From positions 11,014 through 75,013 of the forward strand of contig NW_004443630.1 of NCBI RefSeq assembly GCF_000330505.1: 64,000 bases of DNA, given 5' to 3'. This DNA comes from Entamoeba invadens IP1. Its lineage: Eukaryota; Evosea; Mastigamoebida; Endamoebidae. Position numbers and translations under genes: made by a program. Shown in pieces: positions 18,688 through 29,509 of the stretch. The notes beneath the pieces were generated by a model, which worked only from the letters and a program-made list of their open reading frames with translations, did not search any database and was not told where the DNA came from. Each line of letters begins with the position of its first letter. Position 1 is the stretch's first letter.

Positions 18688-20676
18688 TCAATCAGAAATG
18701 AGGTGCGGCATTTCCTCAAGAACAAGTTCCTTGTCCAGCGCCAGCACAGACCGTATGAACGGTTTTGTAGTGTAAATCAGTTCAGAAAACAAGACGTATT
18801 GAATCTTTTTGTTGTGCAAACAACTTGATGGGTGGATGTGCACGGCCTTTTGAGTTGTTGTTAAATACACGTTGTTGGGTTGTTTGATTGCAACGTTATC
18901 AGGAAACCCAACTAAAAACGCCTTTTTGATGCTTTTTGCAATTTCGTCAGTGACCGCCTCATTTGTCATTTTCTTGATCTTTTCTTCTGTGCATTGTTCC
19001 TTTGCATGAGAACTTTTTAGTTCTTTATCCAACACGTCGACGCAGTACTCGACCAATTGGTTGTGTGTAGATAGTGCAGTACTCAGCGCCTTGAAGTTCA
19101 ACGCGTTTTCAACACACCACTTCTTTCGCCTATTTACTCCAACCTTCCGAAAAGCCAAGAAGAGTGAAAGAAGCATAAAATGATCACCAAAGTCAGAGGA
19201 GTACATCTTCATTGTCATTTGTGATTTTTCTCTGACTGCTGGAGCTGACACAAAGAATTGCGTGTCCACTGCCAACATAGCAACAATACATAGAATGTGC
19301 TCCAAGCAATTTGATTGTGCTGCCGCAATTATTGTTTTAGCGTATGGCGGCGAGACTGGCAACGCAACCATAATTTTCCCCAAATCACTGATCCTTTTGT
19401 TAACCACCGCGCCCAATTTTTCAAGTGATATCTCTGCTCGTATAATCGAATCTTCGGGTGGTGGTTCAAGAAATTTGAATTTAGTGACATCCACGACGTT
19501 GAGCGCTTTAAGTTGTAGCACAACACCATCCAATGAGGTCCTTTGAATTTCTGGTGTTGGAGAGGGCTGGAATTTGTCAAAATTGCTTTTGGTGAACAAC
19601 CTAAAACACTTTCCTGGTGCTTCTCTGCCAGCTCTACCCGTTCGTTGGAGTGACTGTGCTTGTGATATGAACATTGTTTTTAACGCCTCCATCCCAATTC
19701 GTTTGTTGTATTCTTTACACTTCATCATACCCGTGTCAACAACGTATCTTACACCAGGAATAGTAACCGATGTCTCCGCAATGTTTGTTGATAAAACGAC
19801 TTTTCGTGTGCCTTCAGGAGGCGCTTGGAAGACTAACAACTGTTGCTCTGGTGGGAGTGCAGAATACAACGGAAGTATCAACAAAGGCTTGACAGTGATT
19901 GGAGCCTTTTTGAGTCTTTCCAACAACGTTGATTCAACTGTTTCAATAGACTCTTGCCCGGGTAAAAACACCAAAATATCACCCGTCTCTTCTGTGATGT
20001 GGATTTGAAGAATGGCATCAACTGAGACATCAATTGGGGAATCTTCCTTTTCGTCCAAATTAAAGACTTCTATCGGGTGCTGTCTTCCTGGGACTGTTAG
20101 TGTCGGTCCATTGAAAAAGTTACTGAACAATTTTGAGTCAAGTGTAGCACTCATTATCACCACTTTTAAATCGTTCCGTTTTTCTATGATACCCTTCAAG
20201 AGTCCAATAAGGATATCAGTGTGGACTGTTCTTTCATGGGCTTCATCAAGAACAATCACTCCGTACGATTTTAAGTCGGGTTCTATCAATGCAGTTCTCA
20301 ACAACATACCATCAGTCATAAATTCTATACGTGTCCGTTTCGACATTTTCTCTTCAAACCTAACACGATACCCTACTCGCTCACCAACGGTGTCGCCAAT
20401 TTCTTTGGAAACTCTTTGTGCCAATGTGATTGCAGCCACACGTCTGGGTTGTGTCACTCCAATTTTCTTGTCATTTGCCAAATTGGCTTCCAACAAGAAC
20501 TGTGGTATTTGTGTTGTTTTACCACACCCTGTCTCCCCCATGATGACAATCGTTTGGTTTCGTTTGATCTCCGCAATAATTTCTTTCCTTGATTTCCTCA
20601 CGGGCAGCTCCTCTCGTTGTTGGAGTATTTCTTCTCGCTCACTCTGTGCAGTGGGGTGCTTCTTTTCAATTTCCAT
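18688..20676 (-). CDS. DEAH-box RNA helicase
   Basis: 662 aa from the ATG at 20676; the open frame extends five codons further only through a non-ATG codon. Motifs: Walker A GETGCGKT (~residue 45), TQPRRVAA, DEAH (VIVLDEAHERT), SATLD, 'STNIAETSVTIPGV', and QRTGRAGR (motif VI). HA2/winged-helix and OB-fold regions of the Prp22/Prp43/DHX type follow ('YLTTTQKAVHIHPSS...YVLFSELIYTTKPF'). The family remodels RNA-protein complexes in splicing and ribosome biogenesis. The compact N terminus lacks an RS, S1 or G-patch domain, resembling DHX15/33/35-size proteins; which ortholog it is cannot be settled by eye. The gene converges with the TBC gene across 49 bp. Confidence 0.93.
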   Translation of the reverse strand: MEIEKKHPTAQSEREEILQQREELPVRKSRKEIIAEIKRNQTIVIMGETGCGKTTQIPQFLLEANLANDKKIGVTQPRRVAAITLAQRVSKEIGDTVGERVGYRVRFEEKMSKRTRIEFMTDGMLLRTALIEPDLKSYGVIVLDEAHERTVHTDILIGLLKGIIEKRNDLKVVIMSATLDSKLFSNFFNGPTLTVPGRQHPIEVFNLDEKEDSPIDVSVDAILQIHITEETGDILVFLPGQESIETVESTLLERLKKAPITVKPLLILPLYSALPPEQQLLVFQAPPEGTRKVVLSTNIAETSVTIPGVRYVVDTGMMKCKEYNKRIGMEALKTMFISQAQSLQRTGRAGREAPGKCFRLFTKSNFDKFQPSPTPEIQRTSLDGVVLQLKALNVVDVTKFKFLEPPPEDSIIRAEISLEKLGAVVNKRISDLGKIMVALPVSPPYAKTIIAAAQSNCLEHILCIVAMLAVDTQFFVSAPAVREKSQMTMKMYSSDFGDHFMLLSLFLAFRKVGVNRRKKWCVENALNFKALSTALSTHNQLVEYCVDVLDKELKSSHAKEQCTEEKIKKMTNEAVTDEIAKSIKKAFLVGFPDNVAIKQPNNVYLTTTQKAVHIHPSSCLHNKKIQYVLFSELIYTTKPFIRSVLALDKELVLEEMPHLISD

Positions 20677-20808
20677 CCTATGAATGACCAAACCCTGTTT
20701 TTATACTTTCATGTCTTCAAATTATGGAAATATTTATTCAAATTTTGTATTCTAGTTTAGAGCAGTATTACATATTTATTAATCAAAACAACTGTTAAAA
20801 CCCCCGAT

Positions 20809-23269
20809 TTAACAACATCCACCCTCTTTCTTTGGTGGCTTCTCTGAGCCGAGATTGATGGATACTTCTTCTGTTTTCTTTTCTTCAGTCGGCAATTCCG
20901 CAATGTTGTTTGCCAAATCTGTGAATAACTCCTCCAACCCAAATCCACTTTTCGCAGAGACTTCAAAGTATTTGATCCCAAGCTTCTTTGCTTTGTCTTC
21001 AGCTTCTTCCTTGGTCACAACACGTCCTTCACCTAAATCAATTTTATTACCAGCTAATACAATGACTCGCTTCTCTTCGTATTTTTTGCACTCCTCTATC
21101 CATGTCTCGACGTTCTCAAAGCTCTGTCTATTCGATACATCAAATACAATAACTCCTCCAAGCGCACTTCGGAAATAATTTGAAGAAAGTGTTGCAAATC
21201 TCTCTTGTCCAGCGGTGTCCCACTACTCTTTAGTCTTGAGTTGCAAATTACTATATTTATGAATAAACAAACGAGTTGTAACTTCACTGTCTTGTCTTTC
21301 ACCACAATGTCCTTTGACCCAACACCAACACCAACAGTGCTTTTTGTCATATCACTGAATTCGTTGGTGGTGTATCTGTTCATGCAGCAAGTTTTTCCCA
21401 CTGAACTCTCACCAATCATAATAATTTTCATGGTCTTCGAAGTGACGCCATCACCAACAACAATTTGAGTGTCTGCCTTTGTCTTTGTTGGTTCAACTGG
21501 GGCGATTTTTTCTTCTTTTTTCTCTTCGACTTTGACCTCGGCTTGGACTGGGACAGACGACACTTTTTGTTCTTCTTCTTTGATAGCCTTTTCGTCATTT
21601 GCATTTTCAATGGCCACTTCTGTCAAAGTAGTATTTGTTGTTCTTGGTGTTCGGTTCTTTGGAAGTGGAATATTTTTGCGAGAATCAATTTTTTGTAGTT
21701 CACCAACACTGTCTTTCTTTTCATGTGAAACTTCTTGTGCTTGTTTTTCGGCTGCCTCCTTTTCTTTTTGTACTCTTTCTACTTCAGCTGCCTCTTTAGC
21801 AAGCCGCTCCTTTTCTTCTTGTTCCGCTTTCTCTTTTGCTAATTTTTCTTGCTCTTCTTTTTCCTTCTGAAGTTTCTCTGCTGTTTCTTGTTCAGCCTTT
21901 TCTTTTGCAATTCTTTCTTGCTCGGCCTTTTCAGCGGCTTCCTTCTCTTTTGTAAGTCTTTCTTCCTCTTCTTTTGCTTTGGCTTCTGCGGCTTCCTTTT
22001 CAGCCTTCTCTTTAGCAAGCCGTTCGGTTTCTTCCTTTTCAGCTGCAATTCTTTCTGCCTCAGCCTTTTCGGCTGCCTCTTTTTCTAATTTTTCTTTTTC
22101 GAGTCTTTCTTTCTCTTCTTGTTCAGCCTTTTCTTTGGCAATTCGTTCTTGTTCTGCTTTGGCTTCAGCCTCTTCTTTTTCCTTTTGTAATCTTTCCGCC
22201 TCGGCTTTTGCTGCAGCTTCTTTTTCAAGTCTTTCCTTTTCTTCTTGTTCTTTGGCGATCCTTTCTTGTTCCGCTTTTTCAGCCGCCTCTTTTTCTTCTT
22301 TTTCCTTTTGAAGTCGTTCAGCTTCTTCTTTCTCAGCTTTTTCTTTTTGTAATCTTTCTGCTTCAGCCTTTTCTGCCTCTTCTTTAGCAAGCCGCTCCTT
22401 TTCCTCTTGTTCAGCCTTTTCTTTTTCTATGCGTGCTAAGTGTCAATATACATTAATACTATTTGTGTGATGTAAATGAGATAAACAGATACGCAATTTT
22501 TTAAAACTTTGTACTATCTTCACAATTATTAATACAACACTCAATGTGATTAATAATTTGTTATATTTGCCTTCTAAAATCATAAAGTTGATAAAAACAA
22601 ACCCGCTTCTTCTTTCTCGATTCTTTCCTTTTCTTCTTTTTCCTTTTGAAGTCTCTCTTCCTCGGCCTTTGTTGCAGCTTCTTGCTCCTCTTTTTCTTTT
22701 TGTAATCTCTCCGCCTCAGCTTTTGCTGCCTCTTCTTTTTCAAGTCTTTCCTTTTCTTCTTGTTCAGATTTTTCTTTAGCAAGTTTCTCTTGCTCAGCCT
22801 TTTCAGCCGCCTCTTTTTCTTCTTTTTCCTTTTGAAGTCTTTCTTCCTCCTCTTTTGCTTTGGCTTCAGCCACCTCCTTTTCTTCTTTTTCTGCCTCGGC
22901 TTTCTCAGCTTCTTCTTTTGCAAGTTTTTCCTCCTCCTCTTTTTTCTTTTGTTCTTCCTCTTCTTTGGCCTTAGCTTCAACGGCTTCCTTCTCTTGTTTC
23001 ATTTTTTCTTCGTCTTCAGTTTGTTGCTTCTCTTCTTCGGCTTTTGGTTCTTCGGTCTTAACCTCTTCGGGTTTTGCTTCCTCGACCTTTGTTGCTTCTT
23101 CAGGTTTTGCTTCTTCCTCAGCCTTTTTTTCTTCAGTTGGAATTTCCTTGTTTTCTTCTTCTGGGACATCTTCTTGTTCGACGACCTCTTCAACAACTTC
23201 TTCTGGCTTTCCTTCCTCTTTTTTTACAACCTTCTTCGTCGTTTTCTTTCCTTTACGTCCTTTTGGCAT
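20809..23269 (-). CDS. Giant Rab GTPase with ~550-residue N-terminal extension, mostly charged coiled coil
   Basis: Three exons, 23269-22603, 22435-21273 and 21222-20809, separated by introns of 167 and 50 bp (both GTTTGT...TAG), give an uninterrupted 747-codon frame. I checked every codon of exon 2 for stops. Residues 1-40 are Lys-rich (MPKGRKGKK...). Residues about 40-470 are an almost unbroken Glu/Lys/Ala/Gln heptad-like helix built of units such as 'EEKERLAKE' and 'AERLQKEK'. The C-terminal 190 residues are a complete Rab: G1 GESSVGKT (~564), switch I with Thr (STVGVG), G3 WDTAGQE (first residues of exon 3), G4 NKID, G5 VSAKSG, and the double-Cys prenylation end GGCC. It is predicted to be a membrane-anchored, GTP-switching tether. 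A separate gene ending at 22580 and another starting inside 21626 is rejected, because exon 2 has no usable ATG and the frames join exactly. Confidence 0.85.
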
Positions 23270-23854
23270 TATTAACTGTCTTTTCAGTTCTTTTTTCTCA
23301 AGAGAGGATTGAGGAGTGTGTTCTATTTTTTACCTTACTAAATTCTGTTCGTGCTATTCACATACCAAAGTAGAATTATTGCCTTCAAATTTCAATTCCT
23401 TATTATTATTCGTATGACAATCCAAGGGTTTTTACTGTTCCAAATAACTTGTTTTTTTTTATTAAACATATAGTATACCAACTTAACTATTTCCTTTTCT
23501 CTTTTATTTGTCACTTTTCTTTATTTCTTTAACATTTTTTTCTTTTATCTTCCTTCTCCTTTGATGTGGAGAACTAAAAGTAGATCTCATATTCGGGGTA
23601 TATTTCTTTTTTTTTTCAAATTTTTGTGATTTTTTTCAAGTTCTTGATCTTACTAAAATTCGTCAAAACATCATTTTTTTTTTTTATAAATAAATAAAAG
23701 AGCAAAAAAATCCCCCTTTTTTGCTCTATTATTTATTTCTAGTTGTTCAAATTAAAAATTATTATTTATATAAGAAAAGACAACAACAATAAAAAGTTAT
23801 AAAATAATAAACAAAGTAATAAATTGAACACCAAAAGATCAAACATTTACTCGA
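23270..23854. promoter_or_regulatory. Divergent intergenic region between the giant Rab and a TBC RabGAP
   Basis: 585 bp separating two start codons that point away from each other. It contains pyrimidine-rich stretches near the Rab start and long T tracts around 23600-23690. It must hold both promoters, but no individual element can be assigned. Confidence 0.5.
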
Positions 23855-25368
23855 ATGAGTAAATCCACCTCAGAAAAGATCATTTTTTTAGCTTCAAATG
23901 TAAGTGTTCAAAACGGTGATATGTCTCTTATTGAGGGAAGTCTGACTATTACAAAGGTACACAGACCAAATCATCTCCGCTTCGATTTTCACACCGACAC
24001 AAAACACACAAAAATCGTTTTCGCGTTCTGCTTTTCAAGTGATGATCTTACCACAATCCATTTCACTTATCCTATTCAAAAGTACACTACAATCACTTTC
24101 ACCACAAAAGACGAGACCAAGAAACTTCCATCTCTATTTATTCCTCGTGGTTCAGATATTCCCTCTGCAATACTCAATACCATTATAGAGCACAGTGAAT
24201 GCACTGTCGTCCCGTTCGTTTCTTTTGTATTTTGTATAGTTGTTTCAATTGTATGCAGTTATCTTTTTATATGAACGATTTGACAATCAGAAAAGATGAT
24301 ACCCCAGACGTATACCTTGTACACAAACGTCTCGGTTCAACTGATGACTTCATTGTGCCTCATGCGGTCGATCTTAATGAGATCAAGCCAGTTGGCTTAA
24401 AAACTGTCATGTCGTATAGTGCACCCGACGGCAGCTTTTCAAAAGAGTCGGAAGAAGACATTAGAAAGACTCTCTACATAAGTGGTGTTGAGGCTGATGC
24501 GCGGCCATTTGTTTGGAAATTAGTTCTCGAGTATTATCCTTTTTCATCGACTTCATTACAACGAGCAGAAATAGATCAAAAGAAAAAGGAGCAGTACTAT
24601 AAAATTAAGTCGCAGTGGCAGCTTTTTGAACCCGAGCAGCTCCACAATTGGGACACATTAATGAAAACTTTAAACCAAATTGAAAAAGACGTCACGAGGA
24701 CGGACAACAACAAACCCATCTTTATGAATCACCCAGAAAACGTCGAAAAATTGCGGAGTGTATTAAAGACTTACGCTATATACAATTTTAAAGTGTTGTA
24801 TGGACAAGGTTTGTTATAATTATGTTGACAAATTAATAAACGTTGACAATAAGGAATGTCCGATTTATGTAGCTTAGTTATGAACATTGCAACAGAAGAA
24901 CATGAAATCTTTTGGTTATTCAAATTAGTGATGGATGTCATCTCGCCGTATTACTTACACGATGAAAACCTTCGTAAAAAATCGTTTGATGAAGTTGGAC
25001 AGATCATCAAATTTGTGAATCCAGGTCTCTACGATTACTTTGAGCGAACAAAAGTTGAGTATAGTTTTTGCTACAAGTGGATTGTTTTACTCTTCAAACG
25101 TGATTTTGAGCCAGCAGAGTGTTTGCGTGTGTGGGACTTTTTCTTTGCCTATCCCAAACGCAAGTTATATCTCTTTTTCACTTCTGCTATAATCTTAGAG
25201 CATGCAAAGTCCATTGTTCAAGAGCAAAAGACGTTTTCAGGGATGATTGAATTACTCCAGAACCTTCACAAGAAGATTCCCGCTGAGTTAATATTTAGTA
25301 CCGACATCATCTTTCAGCAATTTAGTCAATTAGCAAACAAAGAAGTTTATGCAGATCTATTGAAGTGA
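23855..25368 (+). CDS. TBC-domain RabGAP, GYP7/TBC1D15-like
   Basis: Three exons. Exon 1 starts at the ATG at 23855. The first intron is short and lies around 24210-24290; candidate donors are GTTCGT and GTTTCT, and the acceptor is not settled. The second intron is 24809-24853 (45 bp, GTTTGT...AAG). It joins '..VLYGQG' to 'MSDLCS', rebuilding the TBC Gln-finger block. The protein has an N-terminal beta-rich region of about 120 aa, a linker, then a TBC domain beginning 'SGVEADARPFVWKLVL'. The Arg-finger block is 'IEKDVTRTD' and the C-terminal block is 'FSFCYKWIVLLFKRDF.....VWDFFFA'. Both catalytic fingers are present. Domain order resembles GYP7/TBC1D15, GAPs for Rab7/Ypt7-type late endosomal Rabs. 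Confidence 0.85.
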
Positions 25369-25586
25369 TCCCATGAATTGAATTTACATGTTTCATTAAG
25401 AATTAAATCATTGTCTTGACTATACAGTTCTTATGGAAAATTTTTATGTTTCTTATTTTATATTTATGTTAAGAGACAACGGAATTGAGAATAATAATAA
25501 TTCTTCTTACATGAAATTTCTCCAATTTGAGAATAATTTGTGGTGATAAAAAAGAGGTGAATAACAACGAAAACCCAACAATTTAA

Positions 25587-26270
25587 TTAGAAGACAAGGA
25601 CTAATACCGCGAGAGCAAGAGATACTAAAAGAGTCTCAGCGCCATTTTTGCAAATCTGATAACATGAGGGGCAAGTCGAGTTTCTGCACTGTTTAATAGT
25701 TTGTTGCATTGGAGCGATGTCTGAGTATGTGCAGTTATTTTTATCGTAGCAGTCGGTCTTTTTCGAAAGAGCTCTGCAGATATCAGCTGAAGAAGGTGTC
25801 TTGTGGAGTGCAATTTCCTGTTGGTAGACCATATCGCATCTTCTTTGTTGGATAGCTCCACACTTCGGGTCGACAAAATTGCAAAACTTGCACTTCAAGT
25901 TGTTGCAGACCTCGTCCAACGCCTCCATCAAATCAGTGTCATTCGAACAGTCGTAGGTGTTTGTGACCGAGTCTGACATTGTTTCAAAACAGTCACATGG
26001 ATCTTCGACAACAAGTTGTGGTTGAGATCCACTCCAACCTGTTGGGACAGTACATTGTTGGTAGGTCATATTTGGTTGACGTGGGACATGGAACCAATTG
26101 GGGTCAGAAGGATATTTTGTGTTCTCGACACGCGACAAACATTGGTATAAAGTACTCCACGTTCCTGAGAATGAATCGCACTTTCCATTCACATGACAAC
26201 ATCCACATCCTGAATAATCTGCACCAAAAGCGGTCAAAGAAAGTAACATCAACATCATAACGTTCTTCAT
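25587..26270 (-). CDS. Secreted or GPI-anchored Cys-rich protein, unknown function
   Basis: 227 aa from an ATG. The N terminus is a signal peptide (MKNVMMLMLLSLTAFGA). The mature part has about 25 cysteines in C-x-C, CxxC and spaced patterns ('CGCCHVNGKC', 'CKFCNFVDPKCG', 'CPSCYQICKNG') and several N-x-S/T sites. The last 17 residues are a hydrophobic tail preceded by 'NGAE', as expected for GPI-anchor attachment. It is probably a surface or cyst-wall-associated protein; no known domain is recognised. It converges on the TBC gene. Confidence 0.75.
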   Translation of the reverse strand: MKNVMMLMLLSLTAFGADYSGCGCCHVNGKCDSFSGTWSTLYQCLSRVENTKYPSDPNWFHVPRQPNMTYQQCTVPTGWSGSQPQLVVEDPCDCFETMSDSVTNTYDCSNDTDLMEALDEVCNNLKCKFCNFVDPKCGAIQQRRCDMVYQQEIALHKTPSSADICRALSKKTDCYDKNNCTYSDIAPMQQTIKQCRNSTCPSCYQICKNGAETLLVSLALAVLVLVF

Positions 26271-27362
26271 ATTCTTTGTTGTTTGGAGTTCACTCTATTT
26301 TCGACTTTCGTTTCAATTTGTGATAATTCAAATTCTATATTTTTATTATTCTTTTACTATTCCTTTTTTCCTCTCAAAAGTTTTCTTTTTAGTTCAACTT
26401 GAAATTTCAAGTTTTGAACCACTTTCTCTTACAATCACGGGAAACTCCTTCTTCCCATCTCGGCAAATTCTTTTTTGTTTTTTATTATTTCCATTCTTTC
26501 ACCTTGTGACATTCCCTTTTTTTGGCAGTTCAATTACCTCCTATTTTTTTGAACATTAAATCCCACTTTTTGACTATGATACTCGAGAGAAAATTAATTC
26601 TTGGTAGTTTTGGTTTTGAAAATGTCAGTTCACTCCCATTTCTCCTTTTTTTTCTTAATACAAATTTGAACAAATAGTTGAATTTCATCGATAATAAGTT
26701 TAAATTGTTCCCAAATATGCATCATGTGCTAAGTTATACTTTAAAAACCAATAAATTCCACTCTTATTATTATTTTGAAAACAATTGTTATAAAATCAAA
26801 CTCTTTTTTTGATTATGATATCCATTTTTGGGTGTTTTAAATCAATACAATTTTTTCTTAACATAACGGGCTTTTCTTGATTCCAAAAAAAATTCGCCTC
26901 AAACGAATATCAATACGTTGTTATATTTATTTAAAGTTTAGTTACTATTTTATTACAGTTCGTCCATTAAACCTTCGCCCAGCAAATTAGCCTTGGCCTA
27001 AAGAAAAACTAATTATTTTCTATTGTGAAATGAAACTAATAAATTATACTTATGAATAAGTCAATTTTCTAAAATATTTGTTTTTTTAGTAAAAACCCGT
27101 GTTTTTAAAGAAAAATATAGGAATTTCTTTGGACTAAAGTTCATTTTCCTAACTGTATTATTTATTTTATATTTTTCTTGTAATAATTACAAAAAAATAA
27201 ACGATAATCAGAAAAAAAGGGTAATAATATAGTAATATTTATAATATAATAACCCAAATACAAGTAAGTAGATGTAATGGTTAACGTAACTATATAATAT
27301 GATAAAAAAATAGAAAGAAGTAATAACCACCTACTGAACAACATTAGCATTTGTTTAGACAA
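26271..27362. other. AT-rich intergenic region
   Basis: About 1.1 kb with pyrimidine-rich stretches near the upstream side of the Cys-rich gene and simple AT sequence elsewhere. Short open frames lack coding character. I see no RNA gene or repeat. Confidence 0.5.
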
Positions 27363-27872
27363 TCAAGCAGAAGAGACTCTTTTTCTCTCCATGTCGTGTT
27401 TCAGTTTTGAAGCTTGTTGAGCGTTCACGAGGTCGACATTAAGTTTTGCGATTTCATCCTTGAGGTTAGCCTGTACAAGAGGATCAGACTCGAGTAAAAG
27501 TGCTTGTTGCTTTTTGAGGATTTCTTCGGTTATGTTTTGTTCTCTCAGAACAAAGTCGTTGAGTTCCATCCCGACTGCTGTTGGTGCGGTGCTTTGTTTT
27601 GGTATTGCGGACATTCTTGGGAGTGCCTTGATATATTCAGATTTTTGTGAGATTGGAGCGGCGGTTGGGAACATTCGCGGTACAACTTGTTCCTCCTCCA
27701 CAAACAGATTTGAAACGAGGCAGCACACCAAGAAGCACAAGAAGAATGTCACTGAAGTATAGACCATTCTGTGTTCCTCTGTTGAATACGAGTAAACGGG
27801 ATATGTTGGTGTAAAAATGACCAAACAACAAAGGATCAACAATAAAAATTTGACAAATGAGGGTATTTTCAT
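27363..27872 (-). CDS. Small two-helix membrane protein with coiled-coil tail
   Basis: 169 aa from an ATG. There are two hydrophobic segments (residues ~6-24 and ~37-58) separated by a short polar loop, then a soluble C-terminal tail with a helical, probably coiled-coil, stretch (~105-165: 'LREQNITEEILKKQQALLLE...'). The topology suggests both ends in the cytosol. Not recognised; the hairpin-plus-coil form could suit an ER-shaping or tethering protein, but this is speculative. Confidence 0.65.
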   Translation of the reverse strand: MKIPSFVKFLLLILCCLVIFTPTYPVYSYSTEEHRMVYTSVTFFLCFLVCCLVSNLFVEEEQVVPRMFPTAAPISQKSEYIKALPRMSAIPKQSTAPTAVGMELNDFVLREQNITEEILKKQQALLLESDPLVQANLKDEIAKLNVDLVNAQQASKLKHDMERKRVSSA

Positions 27873-28012
27873 GTCTTTTACTACTCTTTTTGCAGTTTCG
27901 AGTTTTCTCTTTTCCCTTGTTTCTCTTTTATTTTTTGAACTATATTCTTTTCTATTTTTATTCTATTTTTCTTATATGTGTCCAACATAGAAAGTCATTC
28001 AACCAACTCATG

Positions 28013-29344
28013 TTAATTCAACTGCGGCACCAATTCGTCCCTCATTGCTTTCAACTCCCCACACTTCACCAAGTCATTCACCTTGTCGAAAAACGAGAGA
28101 CAAATGTCGTCATAATATCCCTTCTTTCCTTCTTCAAATGTCCACGAGAGATGACCACCTGTCTTCGTTTTGAGTGGGATATAAAATGGGGAGACCGATG
28201 CGATGTTCTTCATTCGTTCAAAGAGTTGATCTGTCATGATCGCAACTGGGTCGTCCTCTGCGTTGAGTGTTAAACATGGTATTCGTGTGTTTCGCATGAA
28301 GTGGTGGATTTGCTCGACGTTGTAGTAATAATTGCTTGGTTGCCCCAGTGCAAATGCCTTCGACGTAAACCCGTCGTCAAACTGTTTCATTGTTTTCGAT
28401 ACCATGATTTTCTCAACATCCGCAAAAATCTTTTCCTTCTTGATTGCGTCCAACCAGACTTCAACGTTCTTTTGTACCAACTTCAGTTCAAAACTCGAGA
28501 AGACTTGGTCCAATGCTGGTGTTATGGACAACATGATACTGATCAAAAACAGTGACGAAGAAATCCCAACAGCACTCGACACATTCAGTGCCTCCATCGT
28601 ATTACTATATCGCGATGCCAAGCCAAGTGCGGTGTTTGCACCAAGTGAGAAACCTAACAGATGAATTGGAGCATTTGGGTATTTGTTGTGGACCATTTCC
28701 AGCGATTGAAGAGCATCATCAAAGAAAATAGAGCAGTACGCTTGTGGCGTTTTCATTACCGTTCCCGCACATCCCCTGTTCGTCAACACAAAAATTCTGT
28801 ACTTCCTCTCCATTGCAAAGTACACAAAGCGTTGGATGTATGGTTCACGACACCCACCAGCCAGTCCGTGGAGAATGTAAATGATAGGCGCGTCCACACT
28901 TAAATCTTCTTGATGTGCAGCAGAGTCAAGTGCAAATTCTCCACCATCTGGTGCAGCAATCATTTCACGGTTGAAAGGGATATAATCCTTTTTGAATTTC
29001 GACGCACCAGAAACGATGGTCTGTGTTATCCCATTTGCGTATTTTATTGGCATGCTGAATGGTTTCATAGAGGGAGTTATTGCTGCCATAATTTCGTTTC
29101 TGAATTTGTTCGGGAACTTCTCTGACAAATTTGTTGGGACTTCAGTGAGTGTTAAAGGGAAGGCGATGAACAGTACCAAAAACAACAGAAATAGGGACAA
29201 GTTAAAAGAGATCAATGAGAGAAATGTGAGTGTCAGTAGTATAACTCTGATGAACTCAATTGGGTTGTTCATGATCATCCTTATATACTTCTGCATCAGA
29301 ACAAACAATGAGCCAAGTAAACATAAAGTCATTGACATTGCCAT
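28013..29344 (-). CDS. Membrane-associated alpha/beta hydrolase, ABHD1/2/3 (EMB8/YheT) family
   Basis: 443 aa from the ATG at 29344; upstream in-frame codons start only at TTG. Two or three hydrophobic segments (to about residue 85) precede the hydrolase domain. Signatures: oxyanion block 'YILHGLAGGCREPYIQ', 'LTNRGCAGT', nucleophile elbow GFSLGA (Ser), acid 'LNAEDDP' (Asp) and catalytic His in 'GGHLSW'. The triad is complete. The family comprises ER-associated lipid esterases and lipases; the substrate cannot be told from sequence. Confidence 0.9.
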   Translation of the reverse strand: MAMSMTLCLLGSLFVLMQKYIRMIMNNPIEFIRVILLTLTFLSLISFNLSLFLLFLVLFIAFPLTLTEVPTNLSEKFPNKFRNEIMAAITPSMKPFSMPIKYANGITQTIVSGASKFKKDYIPFNREMIAAPDGGEFALDSAAHQEDLSVDAPIIYILHGLAGGCREPYIQRFVYFAMERKYRIFVLTNRGCAGTVMKTPQAYCSIFFDDALQSLEMVHNKYPNAPIHLLGFSLGANTALGLASRYSNTMEALNVSSAVGISSSLFLISIMLSITPALDQVFSSFELKLVQKNVEVWLDAIKKEKIFADVEKIMVSKTMKQFDDGFTSKAFALGQPSNYYYNVEQIHHFMRNTRIPCLTLNAEDDPVAIMTDQLFERMKNIASVSPFYIPLKTKTGGHLSWTFEEGKKGYYDDICLSFFDKVNDLVKCGELKAMRDELVPQLN

Positions 29345-29509
29345 CCCTTTTACTTTTACAAGTTCCAAGTTTCTTTTTTTCCATACAATTATTTATTCAA
29401 AACAATGAATTGTTATGGTGGGTATTATTCTATCAAAGAAAAAGAGTACTACTTGTGGCATACAAATAAATTCATGAGATGTAATTCAAAGATTTAAAAT
29501 ACAAAACAG

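Noticed and set aside
20676..20691. Five extra N-terminal codons on the DEAH helicase
   Set aside because: They begin with TTG; the first ATG in frame is at 20676. Non-ATG starts were likewise trimmed for the hydrolase, INO1, Slu7-like, Rap/RalGAP and RarA-like genes.
21849..23373. Long plus-strand Ser/Phe/Leu-rich open frames opposite the giant Rab exons
   Set aside because: They are antisense shadows of the Glu/Lys-rich repeats; the minus strand gives a spliced protein ending in a bona fide Rab.
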